Below are positions 1 through 5,512 of a stretch of DNA of 7,273 bases, piece by piece. Origin of the DNA: Candidatus Hydrogenedentota bacterium (GTDB taxonomy: Bacteria; Hydrogenedentota; Hydrogenedentia; Hydrogenedentales; JAEUWI01). A program made the translations under genes and the position numbers. The notes under the pieces are model-generated. The model had not been told where the DNA came from. It ran no database searches and saw only the letters and a list, made by a program, of their open reading frames with translations. Positions within the stretch are counted from its first letter, which is position 1. Every line of letters begins with the position of its first letter. The stretch spans positions 1 through 7,273 of the forward strand of contig JAUIKJ010000141.1 of assembly GCA_030430835.1 (NCBI GenBank), in the 5' to 3' direction.

Positions 1-572
1 ATCGGAAGCACGGTCTCACCAATGGCCAGCACAACAATGCTACCCTCAAGATGGACCGAGTCCACGACACCGCCAACAAACTCACCGTTGATGTCGATAC
101 CCTCGACATACTTACCCAGCATGCCCTGCGCGGAAATGAAGTTCAGCTGATCCACGTTTCCGTTCAGGAATTCGATGCGCTGGGCGAGCACCTCGAAGCT
201 GGCATTCAGCTCCGTCTGTTGCTCCACGGACGAGAACTGTGCCAGCTGGGTGACCATCTGACTGTTGTCCATGGGCTCCAGGGGATCCTGGTTCGACAAC
301 TGCTGCACGAGCAACTGCAGGAAAGCATCTTTCCCCAGTTCGTTTTGTACCGCATCGGTCACCGCCGACGCGTCGTCGGACTTGGTGGCCTTCGCGGCAC
401 CGGCCTTCGCGCTGGATGCCTGGGCACCCTGTGCCTTTGCCTGCTCGCGCAACAGCCCGGTCACCTTCGCCCGCAGATTCGCGGTTACGCTCTCGGCGGC
501 CTGCTGGCGTTGCGTTCGTGTCGGGACGAGGTTCCCCGTGGCATTCGAACGAAACGCGATTAACGCATTCAT
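1..572 (-). CDS. flgD: FlgD, flagellar hook-cap / hook assembly scaffold protein (3' end outside window)
   Basis: FlgD forms the cap at the tip of the growing hook and guides assembly of FlgE subunits; it is exported by the flagellar type III system. The 190 residues visible read from an ATG at 570-572 and run off the left edge with no stop. The hallmark N-terminal block lies at about residues 80-120: GKDAFLQLLVQQL, then NQDPLEPMDNSQMVTQLAQF and SSVEQ. The start of the C-terminal tudor/Fn3-like region follows from about residue 150 (GMLGKYVEGIDINGEFVGGVV). The start is supported by a strong Shine-Dalgarno 7 bases upstream. The region before the conserved block is about 75 residues, Ala/Lys/Gln-rich and longer than the roughly 30-40 residues usual in enteric FlgD. 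It lies 18 bases after fliK, as expected for a fliK-flgD hook transcription unit. The family call is secure; the true length and C-terminal domain cannot be judged. Confidence 0.95.
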   Translation of the reverse strand, partial: MNALIAFRSNATGNLVPTRTQRQQAAESVTANLRAKVTGLLREQAKAQGAQASSAKAGAAKATKSDDASAVTDAVQNELGKDAFLQLLVQQLSNQDPLEPMDNSQMVTQLAQFSSVEQQTELNASFEVLAQRIEFLNGNVDQLNFISAQGMLGKYVEGIDINGEFVGGVVDSVHLEGSIVVLAIGETVLP

Positions 573-579
573 TGATCGA

Positions 580-586
580 CTCCTTT
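580..586 (-). promoter_or_regulatory. Shine-Dalgarno sequence of flgD
   Basis: AAAGGAG on the minus strand ends 7 bases before the flgD ATG. It fills the 18-base fliK-flgD gap and decides the start. Another ATG begins 4 bases further in, out of frame, and does not lead into the FlgD protein. Confidence 0.8.
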
Positions 587-590
587 GTGG

Positions 591-2285
591 TTAGGCGAAT
601 ACATTGAGGCCTCCCCGTTGGAGCGCATCCCGCGGCGCATAGGCCGCTGGCGCGGGATCCATGGTGGAGAAACCCCGGTTGGACAGGTTGCGCGACAGCC
701 GCGCAAAGGCGCGCGCACTCTCGCTGGCAGCTTCCCGGCTGGCCTGTTGGCCGCGGCCGTCACCGCCGTTCATGTCCGCACTGATGTTGATCTGCTTGAC
801 CTCGATGCCGTCACGGTGCAGCTGTTCGCGCAGGCCGGCCATGTGGCCCTCCAGCGCGTCCCGCACGGCGGGGCTGGCCGAGGCCATGCGCAGGCTGATC
901 TCGTCGCCCTTGGTCACCACGTCGAGCCGCAGCTCGCCGAGGGACTCAGGCACCAGCCTTACCGTGATCGTGCGCTCACCGTTGTTCACGAGGTAGCGCA
1001 CGCCCCGGAGCATGCTCTTCCCCACTTCGGGCAGGGTGCTCCGCTGCGGGGGCAGTTCCACGCTCTCCGGTATCTCGGCCGGAGCCGAGGCACTCAGGGA
1101 TTCGCTCCGCAGGTGCGGCCCCGAACGCTCGACGCCGCCAAGGCCCTCGGGCTTGCCCGCGGTTTCCACCTCCGGCACGTCTCCACCGTCCTGCGCGCTG
1201 GTTTGCATCAGGAGCATCGCGCGCATCGCGACCGGACGGCCGCGCTGCGTGTCGGCCAGCCGAAGCAGTTCCGGTTCATGAACCGGTGCCGGATCGGCTG
1301 CATCCCGCGTGCGCCTTGTGAAGGATGCGAAGATGGACGGACGTGGCTTGGCGCTTTCCTGCGGTGCGGCTTCCTCCGTGACCTCCGTGACCTCCGGTTC
1401 CGCCTGCACCGCCGCATCGCCGTCCACGCGCAGAGCCCGGGCCACTGCCGCGGCCTTGGCCTGCGTCGTTTCGGGCAGGGACACTTCTGCTTCGGGCAAT
1501 GCCGGATCGGGTGCCGCCTTCGCGGCCCGCACCGGCACCGAAGCATCCGCGTCTGGCGCCTCCACCACGGGCGTGGGCGACACCGTTGGGGCCTTTTCCG
1601 CAACCTTCGCCTTCACCGTCTGGCCCACCACCTTCAGCTTCGGCTCCCCGATCGCCGGCGGTGCCGAAAGATCGGGGGTGTCGCCGTCATCGAGCGAGGT
1701 GGCTACGACGGGCTTTGTGGGCAGCGCCGTTTCTGGTGCATCCACATCGGCATTGTCTACCACCGGCGATTCGACGCCGGTCGCGGATGGGGTCGTCTCC
1801 GCGTCTGAGGCATTCGCGGCTACGGCCCGGGGCAACGCCTCCACGGCGCTGTCCTCGCCGTTTGCCGCCACAACCACCGGCACCTCTGCGGACGGCGCGC
1901 CGGCGTTGGCTTCCGTCGTCACGGGCGGGGCGCCCGTTGCCGAAACCGTGCCGCTTTCCGGACTGGTTGCCGCCGGTGGGTTGGTGGTCACTGGGGAGGG
2001 GGACGCCGCTCCCGCGCCGTCTGCAGGTGCTTCTGCATCAGCCCCTTCCACCACCGCCGCATCGGCACCCTCCGCCGCCGTATCCGTGGCCATGTCGTCT
2101 TCCGATACAGCCCCGGCGGCGACGGTTGGGCCAGTAGGCGCGTCGGCCGTCGCGGCCTGCAGCAAGGTCAGCAGTTCCGCGAAACTTCCGCCCTCCGACG
2201 CACCGTCGGTCGTGGCCGCATGCGCCTTGGCCGAGAAGCCCTGAGGCGCCTCAGCCTGGATCAATTGTGCAATTGCTGAAAACAT
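591..2285 (-). CDS. fliK: FliK, flagellar hook-length control protein
   Basis: FliK is a secreted molecular ruler. Its C-terminal domain contacts FlhB when the hook is long enough and switches export from hook to filament substrates. The protein is 564 residues. Residues 1-40 are a conserved-looking secreted N-terminus (MFSAIAQLIQAE and FAELLTLLQAA). Residues from about 45 to 400 are Ala/Pro/Val/Glu/Thr-rich, acidic and repetitive in composition, as expected of the disordered ruler segment. Residues from about 430 to 505 match the Flg_hook domain: ITVRLVPESLGELRLDV, then KGDEISLRM, VRDALEGHMAGLREQL and GIEVKQINI. The tail is Ala/Arg-rich and ends GGLNVFA. At 564 residues it is clearly longer than Salmonella FliK (about 405), which would predict a longer hook. 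It starts with ATG behind a near-perfect Shine-Dalgarno sequence, but a second out-of-frame ATG lies 4 bases upstream. It is separated from the motE-like gene by 146 bases with terminator-like structure. Very long open frames on the opposite strand over this gene are by-products of its GC-rich, stop-poor composition. Confidence 0.93.
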   Translation of the reverse strand: MFSAIAQLIQAEAPQGFSAKAHAATTDGASEGGSFAELLTLLQAATADAPTGPTVAAGAVSEDDMATDTAAEGADAAVVEGADAEAPADGAGAASPSPVTTNPPAATSPESGTVSATGAPPVTTEANAGAPSAEVPVVVAANGEDSAVEALPRAVAANASDAETTPSATGVESPVVDNADVDAPETALPTKPVVATSLDDGDTPDLSAPPAIGEPKLKVVGQTVKAKVAEKAPTVSPTPVVEAPDADASVPVRAAKAAPDPALPEAEVSLPETTQAKAAAVARALRVDGDAAVQAEPEVTEVTEEAAPQESAKPRPSIFASFTRRTRDAADPAPVHEPELLRLADTQRGRPVAMRAMLLMQTSAQDGGDVPEVETAGKPEGLGGVERSGPHLRSESLSASAPAEIPESVELPPQRSTLPEVGKSMLRGVRYLVNNGERTITVRLVPESLGELRLDVVTKGDEISLRMASASPAVRDALEGHMAGLREQLHRDGIEVKQINISADMNGGDGRGQQASREAASESARAFARLSRNLSNRGFSTMDPAPAAYAPRDALQRGGLNVFA

Positions 2286-2289
2286 ACAT
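2251..2289 (-). other. 12-codon out-of-frame mini-ORF overlapping the fliK start
   Basis: An ATG at 2287-2289 begins 4 bases upstream of the fliK ATG in another frame. It reads MYVFSNCTIDPG and stops at TGA 2251-2253, inside the fliK coding region. The distance from the GGAGG core of the shared Shine-Dalgarno is 6 bases to this ATG and 10 bases to the fliK ATG, so the upstream ATG is at least as well placed. I see the two starts directly; that ribosomes use the first one, or that it tunes FliK dosage, is inference. Confidence 0.4.
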
Positions 2290-2292
2290 TAC

Positions 2293-2303
2293 TCACCTCC
2301 TTT
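2293..2303 (-). promoter_or_regulatory. Near-perfect Shine-Dalgarno sequence of fliK
   Basis: AAAGGAGGTGA on the minus strand contains an uninterrupted complement of the 16S rRNA 3' end (AAGGAGGTGA). It is the strongest ribosome-binding site in the window; the genes inside the packed fliF-motE run rely on weak sites and translational coupling. It serves fliK (ATG at 2283-2285) and possibly the out-of-frame ATG at 2287-2289. Confidence 0.85.
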
Positions 2304-2323
2304 CATCGTGTTGTGGGTGAACG

Positions 2324-2358
2324 AAAAACGGCCCCGTGCAATGCATGCACGACGCCGC
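2324..2358 (-). terminator. Terminator-like or attenuator-like stem-loop upstream of fliK
   Basis: On the minus strand the arm GCGGCGTCGTGCA (2358-2346), a 5-base loop TGCAT and the arm TGCACGGGGCCGT (2340-2328) pair in 13 positions: ten Watson-Crick pairs, two G-U pairs and one G-G mismatch. Five U residues follow (2328-2324), the first of which can form the outermost G-U pair. This is the layout of an intrinsic terminator. It lies 74 bases after the motE-like stop and only about 20 bases before the fliK Shine-Dalgarno, leaving no obvious room for a separate promoter between it and fliK. It could be a partial terminator giving polarity between the two halves of the operon, an attenuator, or a 5' leader structure. 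The U-run is short, so termination may be weak. Confidence 0.5.
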
Positions 2359-2377
2359 AGGGGAAAAAATTGGGGGT

Positions 2378-2404
2378 GACCGCCGCGGTCCGGCTTCACG
2401 CCGG
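2378..2404 (-). other. Two adjacent small hairpins in the motE-fliK gap
   Basis: On the minus strand, CCGGC-GTGAA-GCCGG (2404-2390) is a 5-bp stem with a 5-base loop. It is followed directly by GACCG-CGG-CGGTC (2390-2378), which shares one base with it. A run of six T residues follows at 2369-2364, about 8 bases after the second stem and so too far for a textbook terminator. With the stem-loop at 2324-2358 these make the 146-base gap a structured leader. I saw no convincing sigma-70, sigma-28 or sigma-54 promoter in the gap. Confidence 0.35.
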
Positions 2405-2431
2405 GCGACAGGCCGGTGAAAGACGCTGGCC

Positions 2432-2998
2432 CTACAATGCGGACCCGACGGGAGAAAACTCGGCCAGTTCCTTCAGAACCCGGGTAGCCGACTCGGGCGT
2501 CATCGCCTCTATAATGGCGGCCCGGTCCTTGTCTTTTTCAATCTGATTGAGTATCTCCGCCTGCTCGCCCACCTGGAAACCGGCCAGCGCTTCGGCCGCC
2601 TTGGTCGCATCCATTTGGGAAATGGTGTTGACCGCCGTGGAGATACGGACCTTGCGCTGTTGTTCCTGATCTTCGATACTGGACTGGATGCCGGTCTGCA
2701 AGGACTCCAGCGTAGACCGCAGATTCTCCAGCCCCTGCTCGCGCGAAACGATCTGGGTCTCACGCGCGTTCAGGGCCGCCTCGCGCTGACGCAGTTCTTC
2801 TTCCTTGGCCTGGAGTTGACGCGCTTCGGGCCCCAGTGCCGACGGGGGCACGATTGGCCCCACGCTTCCCTCTTCCGGGTCGCCCCCCGTAAGGCGCGCG
2901 AGGGTCTCCGCGTTGAGATTCCCCGTCGCCGCGAGGGCACCGATCAGGGTACCGGCGAAGGACAGGATCGCCAACAACAATATCAATACGTATTTCAC
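2432..2998 (-). CDS. MotE/YlxF-like flagellar protein: membrane anchor, coiled coil and MgtE-N/FliG-like domain
   Basis: The protein is 188 residues. Residues 1-24 (start, LILLLAILSFAGTLIGALAA) form one hydrophobic segment, either a signal anchor or an uncleaved signal. Residues 30-57 are a Gly/Pro linker. Residues 58-118 form a long charged heptad-like coiled coil (EARQLQAKEEELRQREAAL onward). Residues 119-181 resemble the helical MgtE N-terminal / FliG-middle superfamily: a QMDATKAAEALAGF block, then EQAEILNQI and a final TPESATRVLKELAEF block. This architecture is that of COG3334 proteins: YlxF of Bacillus, encoded between fliJ and fliK as here, and MotE of Sinorhizobium, a periplasmic chaperone of MotC. 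The molecular role in this lineage is not known to me; a link to stator or export assembly is inference. It starts with GTG, overlapping the fliJ stop by 4 bases (GTGA), so it is probably translationally coupled. No gene symbol is given because ylxF and motE imply different functions. Confidence 0.85.
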   Translation of the reverse strand: MKYVLILLLAILSFAGTLIGALAATGNLNAETLARLTGGDPEEGSVGPIVPPSALGPEARQLQAKEEELRQREAALNARETQIVSREQGLENLRSTLESLQTGIQSSIEDQEQQRKVRISTAVNTISQMDATKAAEALAGFQVGEQAEILNQIEKDKDRAAIIEAMTPESATRVLKELAEFSPVGSAL

Positions 2999-3486
2999 GA
3001 TTCCGTATTCTCCTCGGCATGCCCCGGCGTCAGCCCGGGCGGCCGTATACCACGCGCGGCATACGCGGTCGCGACCTCATCCATCACCTGCTGCTCGGCC
3101 CGCCGCCGCCGGTGCAGCCATGCCGCCATCTTTCGCTCGCGCAGCTTTTCGACGATCCGCCGCTCCTTCATTGCGGATTCGACTTCACCCCGACGTACCG
3201 CAGCTTCTTCCTGAAGACTCCGGAGTGTCGCATCCTTGTCATCGCGCATGCGCGCGAGATGCCGCTCGTATTGAAGATAGCGACGCACTTCACTGGCGTC
3301 AAACGCGCTGCCACCCGGCACCTGGGCCTGGGCAAGCGCCTCCTGCTGCTCGGCCACGATACGTGCGCGCTGGTGCTGCGCGGCACGTACGCGACGCAGC
3401 ACCTTGGCCAACTCGCCGGCCTTAATCTCTTCCTGACGCCGACGAATCCGCAACAGGGTATCGAAGGCCGCTGGGTCGTCCGCCAT
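2995..3486 (-). CDS. fliJ: FliJ, flagellar export chaperone / ATPase stalk subunit
   Basis: FliJ is the coiled-coil stalk that inserts into the FliI hexamer, like the gamma subunit of F1-ATPase, and links it to FlhA. The product is 163 residues, close to the family length of about 147. It is almost all charged helix, with an N-terminal block FDTLLRIRRRQEEIKAGELA (about 8-27). A C-terminal block has the family-typical MKERRIVEKLRERKM (106-120) and QQVMDEVATAY (132-142). The Arg-rich stretch HRRRRAEQQ lies between them. Sequence conservation in FliJ is weak, so the call rests on the coiled-coil pattern, the C-terminal motif and the position right after fliI. The ATG starts 3 bases after the fliI stop, and the 3' end overlaps the motE-like gene by 4 bases. 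Confidence 0.9.
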   Translation of the reverse strand: MADDPAAFDTLLRIRRRQEEIKAGELAKVLRRVRAAQHQRARIVAEQQEALAQAQVPGGSAFDASEVRRYLQYERHLARMRDDKDATLRSLQEEAAVRRGEVESAMKERRIVEKLRERKMAAWLHRRRRAEQQVMDEVATAYAARGIRPPGLTPGHAEENTES

Positions 3487-3489
3487 CGC

Positions 3490-4806
3490 CTACCCCCGCA
3501 GGGCCGCGCGCATCAATGGCGCGATCTCGTCGTAGGTCGTGGCATCGTCCAGACCCTGCTTGAGGAAACTGCGTATCTTCGGCATCAGGCGAATCGCCCG
3601 GTCGATGGCATCGTTGCTACCGGCGACATAGGCGCCGATATTGATCAGGTCCTCGGCGTCCCGATAGGTCGCCAGGTGATCGCGCATCTCGGCGGCGAGC
3701 ATGCGGTGATCCTCATGGGTAACGTTCAACATGGAGCGACTGACACTCTCCAGCACATCGATCGGCGGATAGTGTCCGCGTGACGAGAGATCGCGGGATA
3801 GCGCGATGTGTCCATCCAGAATGCTTCGGACCGCATCGCCAATGGGATCGTTCAAATCGTCGGCCTCGACCAGTACGGCGTAGAAGCCGGTGATACTCCC
3901 ACGGTCGGAGTTGCCGGCGCGTTCGAGCAGGCGCGGCAACAGGGCATACACCGAAGGCGGATAGCCCTTGGTCGTCGGTGGCTCGCCGATCGCCAGGCCC
4001 ACCTCGCGCTGTGCCATCGCGAAGCGGGTCACGGAATCCATGATCAGCATGACATTTGCGCCCTGATCCCGAAAGTACTCGGCGATGGCCGTGGCGGTAT
4101 ACGCACCACTGAGGCGCAGGAGGGCCGGCTCGTCGGAGGTGGCGACCACGACGACACTGCGGCGCAACCCATCTTCACCGAGATCGTTCTCGATAAATTC
4201 GCGCACCTCGCGGCCGCGCTCGCCGATGAGCGCAATAACGTTGACATCGGCGTTGGTATTGCGTGCCGTCATGCCGATGAGCTTGCTCTTGCCCACGCCG
4301 CTTCCGGAGAGGATGCCGACGCGCTGGCCCATGCCGCAGGTAATGCAGGAATCGATCGCGCGAACCCCAGTCGCAATGGGCGACGCGATTCGGCTGCGCG
4401 AAAGGGGCGCGGGCGGATCGGCCTGTAGCGGCATCTCCGTGTCCCATGCGGGCATGGGACCGCCGTCGATGGGGCGTCCCATGCTGCCGATCACGCGCCC
4501 GAGCAATTCCGGGCCGACCCGCACCGTGCGGGAGCGGCCGGTTGGCACCAGCGGACTGCCGGGGCCGACACCATGGAGGTTTCCCAGCGGCATCAGGAGG
4601 ATACGGTCGCCGCGAAAGCCAACAACCTCCACGGGAATCCGGCGGCTGCCGTCATAGGGCTGAACGAAGCACATGTCCCCCACGCTCATCGGGGGACCCA
4701 CCGCCTGTAGTGTCAGACCGACGATGTCTACGATGCGCCCGCTGGCGCGCAGCGGGTCGTAGGCGCGAATTCGGCCGGTATAGCTGCTCAGGTCAACGGG
4801 GCTCAT
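3490..4806 (-). CDS. fliI: FliI, flagellum-specific type III export ATPase
   Basis: FliI is the hexameric ATPase at the cytoplasmic face of the flagellar export gate, related to the F1 beta subunit. It hydrolyses ATP to help load and unfold substrates, together with FliH and FliJ. The 438 residues match the usual length (about 440-457). The N-terminal beta-barrel domain spans about 8-95. The Walker A loop GSGVGKSK is at 168-175 (Lys173). The GERGRE segment at 195-200 carries the expected catalytic Glu196. Walker B is at 251-257 (NVMLIMD, Asp257), followed by SVTRFAMAQREVGLA. The GEPPTTKGYPPSVYALLPRL block (274-293) and the C-terminal helical domain (HYPPIDVLESVSRSM) are intact. The ATG overlaps the end of fliH by 14 bases and has only a weak ribosome-binding site, so translation is probably coupled to fliH. 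Confidence 0.98.
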   Translation of the reverse strand: MSPVDLSSYTGRIRAYDPLRASGRIVDIVGLTLQAVGPPMSVGDMCFVQPYDGSRRIPVEVVGFRGDRILLMPLGNLHGVGPGSPLVPTGRSRTVRVGPELLGRVIGSMGRPIDGGPMPAWDTEMPLQADPPAPLSRSRIASPIATGVRAIDSCITCGMGQRVGILSGSGVGKSKLIGMTARNTNADVNVIALIGERGREVREFIENDLGEDGLRRSVVVVATSDEPALLRLSGAYTATAIAEYFRDQGANVMLIMDSVTRFAMAQREVGLAIGEPPTTKGYPPSVYALLPRLLERAGNSDRGSITGFYAVLVEADDLNDPIGDAVRSILDGHIALSRDLSSRGHYPPIDVLESVSRSMLNVTHEDHRMLAAEMRDHLATYRDAEDLINIGAYVAGSNDAIDRAIRLMPKIRSFLKQGLDDATTYDEIAPLMRAALRG

Positions 4807-5509
4807 CCTGACGATCCAAGAGGGTATCGATCACATCGCCGAGCAGGGTCTCGATTCTCGCATCCACCTGCATCGTATCGGAGTCGATCAGGCAGCCGCC
4901 CGGCGCGATGTTCTCGTCGGCATGTAGCTCCAGCGTTTCGACACCGGGGAAGGCTTCCAGCAACTGCAGTTGGGTATCCTGCACCCCGGGCAGATCGGCG
5001 GGGTGCAGGCGAATACGCAGGCGCTGGCGATCGCTAAGCTTGGCGAGGGCACGGCGCACGGTAGCGTGCACCAACGCGACGTCCATGCGGCATTCGCGCT
5101 GGAGGACGCGCTCGGCCACGAGCACGGCGAGTTCCACCACCTGTGGCTCAAGTGCATCCAGAAAGTCTGCGCGTGCCGCTTCGACGGCCGCCGCGGCCTG
5201 TTGCAGCGCCTCTGCCGCCAGCGCCACGCGGGCGTCGAAGGCCGCACGTCCGGCTTCTTCGCCCCGGGCCAATCCTTCCTGATAAGCCTCCTTCAACTTC
5301 ATTTCCGCTTCCGCGCGGGCTTCGGCAAGAACCGCCGCGCGGATTTCTTCGGGATCGGGTGCGGCCTCCTCTACTTCGACGGGTTCCTCCACGTCGGCGA
5401 AGGTCGGCTCCGCAATGGGTGCCTCGGGAAATTCTTCCCGCAAATCGCGCCCGAAGGCGGCGACGCGGGTGGCACGATCGTTTGCGTTCTTTATGATTTT
5501 GGACTTCAC
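4793..5509 (-). CDS. fliH: FliH, negative regulator / peripheral stalk of the FliI export ATPase
   Basis: FliH dimers bind the FliI N-terminus and tether the ATPase to the C-ring, analogous to the b/delta stalk of F-ATPases. The protein is 238 residues. Its N-terminus SKIIKNANDRATRVAAFGRD is followed by an acidic Pro/Glu linker (about 30-55). A long Ala/Glu-rich helix carries the FliH GxxxG repeat at Gly79, Gly83 and Gly87 (EGLARGEEAGRAAFDARV). The C-terminal globular domain (about 120-230) contains VAERVLQRE, LRIRLHPADLP and the family-typical GGCLIDSDTMQVDARIETLL (204-223). The start codon is GTG, 3 bases after the fliG stop, with no good Shine-Dalgarno, so coupling to fliG is likely. Its 3' end overlaps fliI by 14 bases, matching the direct partnership of the two products. 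Confidence 0.95.
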   Translation of the reverse strand: MKSKIIKNANDRATRVAAFGRDLREEFPEAPIAEPTFADVEEPVEVEEAAPDPEEIRAAVLAEARAEAEMKLKEAYQEGLARGEEAGRAAFDARVALAAEALQQAAAAVEAARADFLDALEPQVVELAVLVAERVLQRECRMDVALVHATVRRALAKLSDRQRLRIRLHPADLPGVQDTQLQLLEAFPGVETLELHADENIAPGGCLIDSDTMQVDARIETLLGDVIDTLLDRQDEPR

Positions 5510-5512
5510 GCC

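Noticed and set aside
585..1808. Plus-strand open frame of 407 codons opposite fliK
   Set aside because: The product is Arg/His/Gly-rich with no recognisable domain. It is the complement of a GC-rich, stop-poor fliK. The minus strand encodes a clear FliK with Shine-Dalgarno and domain support.
1309..2244. Plus-strand open frame of 311 codons, Ser/Ala/Thr/Gly-rich, opposite the fliK ruler region
   Set aside because: Its composition mirrors the Ala/Pro/Glu-rich fliK coding strand. No start signal or family motif is seen; it is a shadow frame.
2339..2360. GG-N10-GC spacing on the minus strand resembling a sigma-54 promoter upstream of fliK
   Set aside because: The spacing fits, but the flanking bases match the TGGCAC-N5-TTGC consensus poorly, and the element lies inside the terminator-like stem. 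Chance is likely in GC-rich DNA.
3019..3783. Plus-strand open frame of 254 codons opposite fliJ and the end of fliI
   Set aside because: It spans the junction of two conserved minus-strand genes, has no ribosome-binding site and resembles no family.
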